Shown in pieces: positions 17,693 through 27,000 of a DNA stretch of 64,000 bases. Made by a program: the position numbers and the translations under genes. The notes below the pieces were generated by a model. It was not told the origin of the DNA, made no database searches, and saw nothing but the letters and a program-made list of their open reading frames with translations. How positions within the stretch are numbered: position 1 is the first letter of the stretch; each line of letters begins with the position of its first letter. This DNA comes from Ruegeria sp. PrR005 (GTDB lineage: Bacteria > Pseudomonadota > Alphaproteobacteria > Rhodobacterales > Rhodobacteraceae), in the NCBI RefSeq assembly GCF_010500245.1, contig NZ_JAAGOX010000056.1, positions 124,001 through 188,000 on the forward strand, written 5' to 3'.

Positions 17693-19885
17693 ATGGACCG
17701 CGCCCAGATCGTACATGAGAACTTCCTCAGCCGGGTTGCCGCGGGCGACCTGCCCACGGGCGAGCCGCCGCGGCCGGGTTTGTCGCGAGAGCAGGCGGTG
17801 TCTCTTTACCGCTCGCAGGTGCTCAGCCGGGCGCTCGACCGGACCAGCCGGGCGATGCAGAAAGCAGGGCAGGGGTTTTACACCATTGGTTCCTCGGGCC
17901 ATGAGGGGATGGCGGCGGTGGCTCAGGCCCTGCGCCCGACCGACATCGCGTTCCTGCATTACCGCGACGCGGCGTTCCAGATCGCGCGGGCCGAGCAGGT
18001 CCCGGGCCAGCAGATCGCCTGGGACATGCTGCTCAGCTTTGCCTGTTCCAAGGAGGACCCGTCCTCGGGAGGGCGGCACAAGGTGCTGGGGTCCAAGGCG
18101 CTGATGATCCCGCCGCAGACCTCGACCATTGCCAGCCACCTGCCCAAGGCCGTGGGCGCGGCCTATAGCCTGGGTGCGGCGCGGCGGCACCCCCCCGAAC
18201 ACCGGCAATTACCCGAGGACGGGATTGCCATGTGTTCCTTTGGCGATGCCTCGGCCAACCATTCCACGGCGCAGGGCGCGATCAACACCGCCGGCTGGAC
18301 CAGCGTGCAGTCGATCCCGCTGCCGCTTCTCTTTGTCTGCGAGGATAACGGGATCGGCATTTCGACCAAGACGCCCCGGGGCTGGATTCAGGCCTCGATG
18401 GAGCATCGGCCCGGCATCCGCTATTTCCAGGCCAACGGGCTGGACATTTACGAGACCTATGCCGTGGCGCAAGAGGCCGCCGATTATGTCCGCACCCGCC
18501 GCAAGCCCGCCTTCCTGCATCTGAAAACCGTGCGGCTCTATGGCCATGCCGGGGCGGATGTGCCGACCACCTATCTGACCCGCGCCGAGGTCGAGGCCGA
18601 GGAGGCCATGGACCCGCTGCTGCACAGCGTGCGGCTGCTCGCCGAGGACGGCGCACTGTCGCCTTCGGAGGCGCTGGCGATCTATGAACAGACCTGCGCC
18701 CGCACCGACCGCATCGCGGCCGAGGCCGCGACCCGCCCGCATCTGGCCAATGTAGCCGAGGTGGCGGCCAGCCTGATCCCGCCGAAGCGGGACTGCAAAC
18801 CCACCAATGGCCCCAGCGCCGAGGTGCGGGCCGCCACTTTTGCTGGCGACATGCGCGCCCTGGACGAGCCGCAGCCAATGAGCCGCCTGATCAACTGGGC
18901 GCTGACCGATTTGATGCTGGAACATGGCGAGATCGTGTGCATGGGCGAGGATGTGGGCCGCAAGGGCGGTGTCTATGGCGTGACCCAGAAGCTGCAACAA
19001 CGCTTTGGCCCCGACCGGATGATCGACACGCTTCTGGACGAACAGTCCATCTTGGGGCTGGCCATTGGCATGGGGCACAATGGGTTCCTGCCGATCCCCG
19101 AGATCCAGTTCCTCGCCTATTTGCACAATGCCGAGGATCAGATCCGGGGTGAGGCCGCGACGCTGCCGTTCTTTTCGAACGGGCAGTTCACCAATCCGAT
19201 GGTGCTGCGCATCGCGGGGCTCGGGTATCAAAAGGGGTTCGGCGGGCATTTCCACAATGATAACTCATTGGCGGTGCTGCGCGACATTCCCGGCGTGATC
19301 ATCGCCTGCCCCTCGACCGGGGCGGATGCGGCGCAGATGCTGCGCGAATGTGTTCGGCTGGCGCGCGAGGAGCAGCGGGTGGTGGTGTTCCTTGAGCCCA
19401 TCGCGCTTTACCCGATGCGCGATCTGCACGGGGCGCAGGACGGCGGCTGGATGACCACCTATCCTTCGCCCGACCGGCGCATCGCCTTGGGAGAGGTCGG
19501 GGTGCATGGGGACGGCACCGATCTGGCCATCGTCACCTATGGCAATAGTCATTACCTGTCCAAACAGGCGCTGCCCGAGATCGAGGCGGCAGGGGTCAAG
19601 GCGCGGATCATCGACCTGCGCTGGCTGGCGCCGCTGCCCGCTGAGGCGCTGCGCGCGGCCACGCGGGAGTGCAAACACGTGCTGATCGTCGACGAATGCC
19701 GCCGCACCGGCAGCCAGTCCGAGGCGCTGATGACTTTCTTCTGCGAAGAAAGTCGCGCCCCTGCGACCGCCCGCGTGGTGGCCGAGGATTGCTTCATTGC
19801 CACCGGCCCGGCCTATGCCGCCCCGCTGCCGTCAAAGGACGGCATCGTGGCCGCCGCGCTCTCGCTCACCGGAGTTGCAAAATGA
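17693..19885 (+). CDS. Fused alpha-beta E1 component of a 2-oxoacid dehydrogenase (TPP)
   Basis: The 730 residues join an E1-alpha half (about 1-360) and an E1-beta half (about 395-730). The alpha half has the TPP motif starting GDASANHSTAQGAIN and ending CEDNGIGIST. The beta half has MGEDVGRKGGVYGVTQKLQQ, RMIDTLLDEQSILGLAIGMG and FLEPIALYPMRDL. The family contains branched-chain 2-oxoacid and acetoin dehydrogenases. No E2 or E3 gene is next to it, so it must borrow these or pass its acyl group elsewhere. It is translationally coupled (ATGA overlap) to an acyltransferase-domain gene, which is unusual. Substrate unknown; the preceding aminotransferase suggests an amino-acid-derived oxo acid. 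Confidence 0.88.
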   Translation: MDRAQIVHENFLSRVAAGDLPTGEPPRPGLSREQAVSLYRSQVLSRALDRTSRAMQKAGQGFYTIGSSGHEGMAAVAQALRPTDIAFLHYRDAAFQIARAEQVPGQQIAWDMLLSFACSKEDPSSGGRHKVLGSKALMIPPQTSTIASHLPKAVGAAYSLGAARRHPPEHRQLPEDGIAMCSFGDASANHSTAQGAINTAGWTSVQSIPLPLLFVCEDNGIGISTKTPRGWIQASMEHRPGIRYFQANGLDIYETYAVAQEAADYVRTRRKPAFLHLKTVRLYGHAGADVPTTYLTRAEVEAEEAMDPLLHSVRLLAEDGALSPSEALAIYEQTCARTDRIAAEAATRPHLANVAEVAASLIPPKRDCKPTNGPSAEVRAATFAGDMRALDEPQPMSRLINWALTDLMLEHGEIVCMGEDVGRKGGVYGVTQKLQQRFGPDRMIDTLLDEQSILGLAIGMGHNGFLPIPEIQFLAYLHNAEDQIRGEAATLPFFSNGQFTNPMVLRIAGLGYQKGFGGHFHNDNSLAVLRDIPGVIIACPSTGADAAQMLRECVRLAREEQRVVVFLEPIALYPMRDLHGAQDGGWMTTYPSPDRRIALGEVGVHGDGTDLAIVTYGNSHYLSKQALPEIEAAGVKARIIDLRWLAPLPAEALRAATRECKHVLIVDECRRTGSQSEALMTFFCEESRAPATARVVAEDCFIATGPAYAAPLPSKDGIVAAALSLTGVAK

Positions 19886-20919
19886 CACGTACCGCTGTCG
19901 TGATCTGCCCCGGCCGGGGCACCTACAATAAACCGGAACTGGGCTATCTGCACCGCCACCACGGCGCCCGGATGCAGATGTTCCACGCCTTTGACGCCAT
20001 CCGGGCCGAAGCGGGGCAGGAGGCGGTGACCACGCTGGACGGGGCCGAGCGGTTTACGGTCGGCAAATACTCGCGCGGAGATGTGGCCTCGCCGCTGATC
20101 TATGCCGCCGCGTTGGCCGATGCGCAGGCGCTGGCCGAGGATATCGAGGTGGTTGCCGTCACCGGCAATTCGATGGGCTGGTATATCGCGCTGGCCGCCG
20201 CCGGGGCGCTGAGCCCGGAAAACGGGTTCCGGGTGGTCAACACTATGGGCACGCTGATGCAGGAACAGCTGATCGGCGGGCAGCTGGTCTATCCTTTCAC
20301 CGGCGAGGATTGGGCGGACGATCCCGCGCGCAAGGCGGCGCTGCTGGCGGATGTGGCCCGGATCGACGCCATGCCGGGACATGACCTGGCCCTGTCCATC
20401 GAACTGGGCGGCATGCTGGTTTTGGCCGGAAACGAGGCAGGTCTGTCGGCCTTCGAGGCGGCGCAGCCGGTGGCCCAGGAACGCTTTCCGATGCGGCTGG
20501 CCAATCACGCCGCCTTTCACACCCGGTTGCAGACGCCTGTTGCCGCTGAGGGGCGGCAACGGCTGGGCGTCGATCTGTTTACCCAGCCCAACCGCCCGAT
20601 GATCGACGGGCGCGGCAAGATCTGGTGGCCGGGCGCCACCGACACCGGGGCGCTGTGGGACTACACCTTGGGCCATCAGGTGACCGAACCTTATGATTTC
20701 ACCCGCGCCGTGCAGACCGCCGCGCGCGAGTTTGCCCCTGACCTCTTCATCGTCACCGGCCCCGGCGCCACGTTGGGCGGTGCTGTGGCGCAGTCACTGG
20801 TCCTGGCCAATTGGCGCGGCATGGGTGACAAGGCGGCGTTTCAGGCGCGTCAGTCCGAAGCACCATTTCTGGTTGCCATGGGGCGTGAGGACCAGCGCGG
20901 GCTGGTTTGCGCGGGCTGA
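19882..20919 (+). CDS. Malonyl-CoA:ACP transacylase-like acyltransferase
   Basis: This 345-residue protein has an alpha/beta acyltransferase domain of the FabD type: nucleophile elbow TGNSMGW with Ser97, and a later ANHAAFHTRLQ with the catalytic His. At the position where FabD has the Arg that holds the malonyl carboxylate (LRGxxMQ) this protein has Met122 (TMGTLMQEQ). Acyl groups without a free carboxylate are therefore more likely substrates. The start overlaps the E1 stop by 4 bp. Together they suggest that the acyl group made from a 2-oxo acid is moved to a carrier, but no carrier protein is encoded here. Confidence 0.75.
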   Translation: MTRTAVVICPGRGTYNKPELGYLHRHHGARMQMFHAFDAIRAEAGQEAVTTLDGAERFTVGKYSRGDVASPLIYAAALADAQALAEDIEVVAVTGNSMGWYIALAAAGALSPENGFRVVNTMGTLMQEQLIGGQLVYPFTGEDWADDPARKAALLADVARIDAMPGHDLALSIELGGMLVLAGNEAGLSAFEAAQPVAQERFPMRLANHAAFHTRLQTPVAAEGRQRLGVDLFTQPNRPMIDGRGKIWWPGATDTGALWDYTLGHQVTEPYDFTRAVQTAAREFAPDLFIVTGPGATLGGAVAQSLVLANWRGMGDKAAFQARQSEAPFLVAMGREDQRGLVCAG

Positions 20920-20935
20920 GATTTCAAGACCAACA

Positions 20936-20951
20936 TCCCGACGTGTCGGGA
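20936..20951. promoter_or_regulatory. Palindrome upstream of FAD oxidoreductase
   Basis: TCCCGACGTGTCGGGA is a 7-bp inverted repeat with a 2-base centre, located in the 47-bp gap between the acyltransferase and FAD oxidoreductase genes. It could be an operator or a small attenuating hairpin. Confidence 0.35.
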
Positions 20952-20966
20952 AACACGCGGTGAAGC

Positions 20967-22253
20967 ATGGCGAAGGTTTCGGAAAACGACAGCAACCTCT
21001 GGCACAAGACCTGCTTCGAACAGGTCTCGGCGCCTCCGCTGGATCTCGATACGGCGGTCGATCTGGTCATTGTCGGGGGTGGGTTCACCGGCCTGTCGGC
21101 GGCCCTGCATGCGGCAGAGGCCGGGGCCAGCGTTTGCCTGCTTGAGGCGCAAGAGATCGGATTTGGTGGCTCTGGCCGCAATGTCGGGTTGGCCAATGCC
21201 GGGCTATGGCTGCCGCCGGATGACATCCGGGCCCATCTGGGGCAGCAGGCCGGCGACCGGCTGATCGCTTTGCTGGCCGGAGCGCCGGCCTATGTCTATG
21301 ACCTGATCGCGCGATATGACATCGCTTGTGAACCGGTCCGCAATGGAACCCTGCACTGTGCCCATTCCGCTGCCGGTCTGGCCGACTTGCGCAAACGGCA
21401 TGCGCAGCTTGCCGCGACGGGCGCACCGGTCGCGTTGCTTTCGGCTGGGGAAACCGCGAAGCGCACCGGGTCGGATGCGTTCCACGGCGCGCTTTTCGAT
21501 CCCCGGGCCGGAACCATCCAGCCCTTGGGTTATGTCCGGGGAGTGGCGCGCGCGGCTCAGGCGGCTGGCGCACGGATCCACGGCAATAGTTCGGTTGTGG
21601 AACTCAGCCATCAAAACGGTACCTGGTCAGCGCGAACTCAGGGGGGCACGGTTCGGGCGCGGGCATTGATCCAGGCCACGAATGCCTATCATCAGGGATT
21701 GAACACCCAGGTACCGGCCTATGTGCCGGTCCACTACTTCCAGTACGCCACCGCGCCCTTGCCTGACAAGTTGCGGGCAACCATCCTGCCGGGCGGCGAG
21801 GGGTGCTGGGATACAGCTCTGGTCATGTCTTCGTTCCGGATGGACGCGGCGGGGCGCATGATCATCGGGGCCATGGGCGATCTGGGGCACGCTGCGAGTG
21901 GCATTCATACCGCCTGGGTGCGCCGCAAGCTGGCGCAGCTGTTCCCGGTGCTGGCGGATCAGCCGTTACAGATGGGCTGGCACGGGCGGATCGCCATGAC
22001 CTCGGACCATATCCCCAAGATTACGCGTCCGGGCCCCAATGCGCTGGCGGCGCATGGCTATTCCGGCCGGGGCATTGGCCCCGGAACGCTGTTTGGCAAG
22101 GGCATGGCCGAGGCCTTGATCAGCGGTGACGAAGGCAAATTGCCCCTCGCCGCCATCGGAGGCCATGCCGAGCGTATGACGGGCTTGCAGCAGGCATACT
22201 TTGAGACCGGCGCTACGCTGATGCATCTGATCAAGGCGCGGATCGGGTATTGA
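20967..22253 (+). CDS. FAD-dependent amine/amino acid oxidoreductase (DAO/PuuB-like)
   Basis: This 428-residue protein has an N-terminal dinucleotide fold (DLVIVGGGFTGLSAALHAAE), the DAO-family segment EIGFGGSGRNVG and a C-terminal flavin segment (NALAAHGYSGRGIGPGTLFGK). Closest in layout to gamma-glutamylputrescine oxidase-like and sarcosine oxidase-like flavoproteins, it would oxidise a C-N bond of an amine or N-substituted amino acid. It lies 47 bp after the acyltransferase gene, possibly in the same operon, and converges on the SDR gene 8 bp downstream. Substrate not predictable. Confidence 0.8.
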   Translation: MAKVSENDSNLWHKTCFEQVSAPPLDLDTAVDLVIVGGGFTGLSAALHAAEAGASVCLLEAQEIGFGGSGRNVGLANAGLWLPPDDIRAHLGQQAGDRLIALLAGAPAYVYDLIARYDIACEPVRNGTLHCAHSAAGLADLRKRHAQLAATGAPVALLSAGETAKRTGSDAFHGALFDPRAGTIQPLGYVRGVARAAQAAGARIHGNSSVVELSHQNGTWSARTQGGTVRARALIQATNAYHQGLNTQVPAYVPVHYFQYATAPLPDKLRATILPGGEGCWDTALVMSSFRMDAAGRMIIGAMGDLGHAASGIHTAWVRRKLAQLFPVLADQPLQMGWHGRIAMTSDHIPKITRPGPNALAAHGYSGRGIGPGTLFGKGMAEALISGDEGKLPLAAIGGHAERMTGLQQAYFETGATLMHLIKARIGY

Positions 22254-22261
22254 CCGAAGCG

Positions 22262-22966
22262 TCAGACCGAACGGGTTATGCCGCCATCGACGCGGATGTT
22301 CTGCCCGGTGATGTACCCGCCGCCCTCTGATGCCAGCAAGGCGATGACCGAGGCGATCTCGTCATAGCTGCGGCCGTAGCGCCCCATCGGGATGCGGCTG
22401 CGGAACTCTTCCTTTTCCGGCAGGCTGTCGATGAAGCCGGGCAGGATATTGTTCATGCGGATGTTCTGGGCGGCATATCGGTCGGCGTAAAGCTTGCAGA
22501 ATGCGGCCAGACCGGCCCTGAACACGCCCGAGGTGGGAAAGACCGGATCGGGTTCGAACGCGGCGAAGGTCGAGATATTGATGATCGAGCCGCCCCCCTG
22601 CGCCTGCATGATCGGGGTAACCAGCCGGGTCGGGCGCACGGCGTTGAGGAAATAGACCTCCATCCCCCGGTGCCAGTCTTCGTCCGAGAGATCCAGAATG
22701 GGTGCGCGGGGCCCGTGTCCGGCCGAGTTCACCAGAACGTCTATCCTGCCCCAGCGTTCCATCGCCGCGTCGACCAGCCGCTGCAAATCGTCGTTCGACT
22801 GGTTGGAACCGGTCACGCCCAGCCCCCCCAGGTCGGCCGCCAAGGCCTCACCCTTGCCGGACGAGGACAGGATGCCGACGTGGAAACCGTCGGCGGCCAA
22901 TCGGCGTGCGGCGTCCGCGCCCATGCCGCTGCCGCCGGCGGTGATTAACGCAACTTTGTCTGTCAT
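22262..22966 (-). CDS. Short-chain dehydrogenase/reductase
   Basis: This 234-residue SDR has the TGxxxGxG-like start KVALITAGGSGMGADAARRL and the LVNSAGHGPRAPI segment. The usual catalytic YxxxK is replaced by a divergent stretch (TSGVFRAGLAAFCKLYADRY), in which the canonical Tyr position appears to be Phe. The start at 22966 places the nucleotide fold at the N terminus; longer frames add unrelated sequence. It lies downstream of and on the same strand as the LysR gene next to the reductive dehalogenase, so it may be co-regulated. Reduced or altered activity is possible if the Tyr is truly missing. Confidence 0.8.
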   Translation of the reverse strand: MTDKVALITAGGSGMGADAARRLAADGFHVGILSSSGKGEALAADLGGLGVTGSNQSNDDLQRLVDAAMERWGRIDVLVNSAGHGPRAPILDLSDEDWHRGMEVYFLNAVRPTRLVTPIMQAQGGGSIINISTFAAFEPDPVFPTSGVFRAGLAAFCKLYADRYAAQNIRMNNILPGFIDSLPEKEEFRSRIPMGRYGRSYDEIASVIALLASEGGGYITGQNIRVDGGITRSV

Positions 22967-23052
22967 ACCCAAACTCCATTTGGACGATGATCCAGCATAG
23001 CCAGTTGGGCCCCAATGGGCCAAGACTGTTCCGGGTTCCGGCGTCGTGCCAT

Positions 23053-23955
23053 CTAGCTCTGAAGCCGTGCCGCGATTTCCTCGACCCGGGCGCGTAGCCA
23101 AAGGTGCGCCGGATCCGAGGCCGAGCGCTGGTGCCAGACCATGTAGATCGACACCGGCGGGCACTGAAACGGCAGCGGGGCGCAGTCCAGGGTCGCCAAC
23201 GGCCCGCGCTTCATCAGCGCGGTGTCGGTTGAGATCAGGGTGCTGCCTTTGACAAAGGCCGGGATGGCATTGAAATGCGGCAGGATGACTGTTGGGGGGC
23301 GGATCTGACTCTGGTCCACACCCTGCATGACCGCGCGCGCGTTGCGTCCGTCGGGAAAGCGCACCTCGACATGGTCTGCGGCACAGTACTCTTCCCAACT
23401 CCTGGGCGGTTGCCCTTGGGCGGCGTCGTGGAACACCATGAGCGGGCTTGAAAACAGCCGTTTCTGAAAGATGTCAGGCCCGTCCGGCGGCAGGGGCGTC
23501 AGCATCAGTTGACAGCGGTCGCTGCGCAACAGATCGGGCCCCGGAACGCCCGAGGGCAGGAAACCCAGCCTGAGTTGTACCCCCTCGGTGCGGGCGACCC
23601 TGAACAAGTGGGGAAAGATCAACTCGCGCTGCAAGTCATTGACAGCAATATGAAACTCCATCTCCTCGGACATTGGGTCGAATGGACGACCATCGGTCAG
23701 CCCGCGCATGCCGTCGAGAACCCTTTGCACCGGCTCCCGCAGCGCCAGCGCGCGTTCGGTCGGGGTCAGCCCCTGACCGGAGCGGACGAACAGCGGATCC
23801 CCCAGCACCGCACGCAGTTTCGCCAGTGTGTGGCTGACTGCGGATTGCGTCACACCCAACCGGTCGGCGGCACGCGAGACCGAACTTTCTTCGAGTATGG
23901 TCAAAAAGGCGCGCAGCACCTTGCCGTCGAGATCAGTAAAATCGATTTCCTTCAT
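23053..23955 (-). CDS. LysR-family regulator, probable activator of the reductive dehalogenase gene
   Basis: This 300-residue LysR protein has an N-terminal winged helix (SSVSRAADRLGVTQSAVSHT) and an effector domain of the NodD/LinR/NahR-like type. It is transcribed divergently from the reductive dehalogenase gene, with only 74 bp between the start codons. The classical LysR arrangement suggests that it activates the dehalogenase in response to the substrate, perhaps an aromatic acid, and possibly also controls the SDR gene downstream. Confidence 0.88.
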   Translation of the reverse strand: MKEIDFTDLDGKVLRAFLTILEESSVSRAADRLGVTQSAVSHTLAKLRAVLGDPLFVRSGQGLTPTERALALREPVQRVLDGMRGLTDGRPFDPMSEEMEFHIAVNDLQRELIFPHLFRVARTEGVQLRLGFLPSGVPGPDLLRSDRCQLMLTPLPPDGPDIFQKRLFSSPLMVFHDAAQGQPPRSWEEYCAADHVEVRFPDGRNARAVMQGVDQSQIRPPTVILPHFNAIPAFVKGSTLISTDTALMKRGPLATLDCAPLPFQCPPVSIYMVWHQRSASDPAHLWLRARVEEIAARLQS

Positions 23956-23974
23956 GAAGTCTATGATTAGGCAT

Positions 23975-23995
23975 GAATGGTTTTTGTGTCCATTC
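23975..23995. promoter_or_regulatory. Candidate LysR operator between lysR and rdhA
   Basis: GAATGG and CCATTC form a 6-bp inverted repeat with a 9-base spacer in the 74-bp divergent region. The spacing fits a LysR-type recognition site. The assignment rests on symmetry and position only. Confidence 0.45.
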
Positions 23996-24029
23996 GGAGA
24001 TAGGGCAGAGGAAAGATGGGAGGCGCGCG

Positions 24030-27000
24030 ATGGGTATTCGTTTCATTTCGGACAAGAGACGTCCGGTGCATTTGGGTCCCTATCCGCTGGAACGGCTGGC
24101 CCGGCGTGAGCGGACGCCGGACCTGACGAACGTGCCAGGGATGCCCGCGCTCAGCTTTCACCGGCCGGAGCGGCCGGAAAGCATCGTCAACGCGATGGGC
24201 GAGTTTCAGGCGATGCTCGATGCGATCCGTGACGGGATTGTCAATCCGGCGCGGGCGGACATCCCAGCCGATCCACAAGAGCGCGCCAACCATCTGAAAG
24301 CATTCGGGTATTTCAACGACGCTTCAATGATCGGCTGCGGCCCGCTCCCGGCCGAGGCGCTGTTGCCGGTGCCCCGGCGCAACACCGATATCGACCGGCT
24401 GGCCGAGGCGCTTCGGACGCGCCAGACCAAGACGCTGGCCTCGGGTATCGACGTGATCATGGCGGACCTGAAAGAGAGCATGGAGGCAGATCCCACCGGT
24501 ATCGACAGCCACCGCCATGCCATCGTTTTTCTCTATGAACACAACCGCGATCCTGCGCCGGAGGAGCCGGGAAGCGATTGGATCCTTGATGCGCAGGATC
24601 ATCGCGCCTGTTTGCTGGCCACCGAGAATGCGGTGGTAATTGCAAATTATATCAGACTGTTAGGGTTCGATGCGCGAGCGCATTCGATGACCTCTACGGA
24701 TGTGGATCTTGGTCGGCTGGCGGTGGCGGCGGGGTTGGTGACAGCCGAGGAAGGTCAGTTGGTCGCGCCCTGGCTGGGGACTCGTTTCGGTCTGGCGGCG
24801 GTGACAACCGAAATGGAGATCACCCACGATGTGGCCCTTGCGCCGATGGGTGCACAACCCTGGTTCAAAACCCAGGGTCCGGCCTGGTGGCTGGGCGCCG
24901 GATTCTCAAAAAACGCAATGAACCGAGATGTTTATGCGAAACGGCGCTATGTCGACGGGGCGCATCCTTTCGAAAAGCTGAAGCGCGCCGAAACTCCGAC
25001 GACCTATATCGACGAGGCCAATGTTGCCCGTGTCCCAAAGCGCGCGGATATGTTCGCGCGGGCGCAATTCGGCGACATGGGCAAGGCGTTGCAAGAGGGG
25101 GCGAAGGGCGGCCATTATGTGCGCAAGGCAGCGCCCAGTTTTGCCCAAAGACGCGCACTTGGCGCTTTTGTACTGCTTCAGGATGGCGAAAGTGCTGTTT
25201 TGTACAAACAGGAAAGCGCCGCCCGCAACGCCGCCAACCTGAAAGCGGCGAGTTATTTCCTGGGGGTCGATGCGGTTGGGCTCAGCCGCTGCCCGGAGTG
25301 GGCGTGGTACAGCCATGACGCTACTGGCGAGGTGATCACCCCGCCGCATGATCAGGCGGTCAGCATGATCATCGACCAGGGATACGAGACGATGGAGGGG
25401 TCGAGTGGCGACGACTGGATCGCGGTGGCGCAATCCATGCGCGCCTATCTGCGTTTCTCGCTGCTGGGCGGCGTGATCGCGCAGCAGATCCGCAACCTTG
25501 GCTACAAGGCCAAGGCGCATACGGTGATGGATGGCGAGGTGTTGCAGCCGCCCCTTCTACTGCTTTCTGGCCTAGGCGAGGTCAGCCGTATCGGCGAGGT
25601 GATCCTGAACCCCTACCTTGGCCCGCGCCTGAAATCCGGCGTGGTGACGACCGACATGCCGATCACCCACGACAAACCCATCGACTTTGGTCTGCAAAAG
25701 TTCTGCGAGAGCTGCAACAAATGCGCCCGCGAATGCCCGTCGGGCGCGATCACCGCCGGGCCGAAGCTGATGTTCAACGGCTACGAGATCTGGAAATCCG
25801 ACAGCCAGAAATGCGCCACCTACCGCATCACCACCCAGGGCGGCGCGATGTGTGGGCGCTGCATGAAGACCTGTCCCTGGAATCTGGAGGGGATATTCGC
25901 CGAACGCCCGTTCCGCTGGGCGGCGATGACCATTCCGGCGGCGGCCCCTGCGCTGGCGCGGCTGGACGATGCGGTGGGCCATGGCGGCCTGAATGACGTC
26001 AAGAAATGGTGGTGGGATATCGAGTTGCAGGCGGACGGGGCCTATCGGTCCTCGGCCCATCCGCTGAACAGGCGCGGCCTGCAAAAGGATCTGGACCTGA
26101 AATACGAGGATCAGACGCTGGCCGTCTATCCCGCGCCGCTGGCGCCGCATCCCTGGCCTTATCCGTTTCCGATGGATCGCGAGGCGGGGATTGCCGCCTA
26201 TGAGGCGATGGTGACGGCAGACGAATACAGGTCGCGCATGTCGGCAGGGGATATGTCGGTGGTGCACCGCTATTCCGTGCCGGATGCCGAGAGCGCCCCG
26301 GTGATCCGCGTGGCGGTCAAGCGGGCCGAGAAGATGACCGGCGATGTGACGAAATACGAGTTCTCGGCGCTCGATGGTGCGCCCTTGCCGGAATGGACGG
26401 CAGGGGCGCATCTGGACGTGCTGGTCGCGCCCGAGTTCCTGCGGCAATATTCGATGTCGGGCGATCCGGCTGACCGGACGAAGTATCAGATCGGTGTCTT
26501 GCGCGAGGATGAGGGGCGCGGCGGGTCTAAGTTGATGCACCGGATCTTTGCCGAAGGGCGCAAGGTTTTCATCTCTAAACCGATCAACCATTTCGAGCTG
26601 GAGGAGGGCGCGACGCGCACCTTCCTGATGGGCGGCGGCATCGGCATCACGCCGATGATCGCCTTTGCCCATCGGTTGCACGCGCTGGGCGCGGAGTTCG
26701 AGCTGCATTATTCCGCCTCGACCCGGGCGGGGGCGGGATATCTGGCGGACCTTGCCGACATGCCGTGGGCCGGCCGGGTGCATCTGCATTTCTCGGACGA
26801 GGGCACGCGCGCCGATCTCGACACGGTGTTATCAGGCTATCAGCCCGGCTGGCATGTCTATACCTGCGGGCCGGATCGCTACATGGACGGGGTGATGCAG
26901 GCCGCCGAGCGGCAGGGGTTCCCCGAAGAGGCGCGGCATCTGGAGTATTTCTCGGTCCCCGAGCAGCCGGATTATGAGAACCATCCCTTTACCCTGAAAC

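Noticed and set aside
15869-18208. A 779-codon open frame on the minus strand across LysR and the aminotransferase
   Set aside because: It is antisense to recognisable genes, has no family motifs and a low-complexity Arg/His/Gly composition; a by-product of high G+C.
23005-23023. Bulged hairpin (TTG-G-GCCC / GGGC-CAA) between the LysR and SDR genes
   Set aside because: Too weak to call a terminator or operator; left unassigned.
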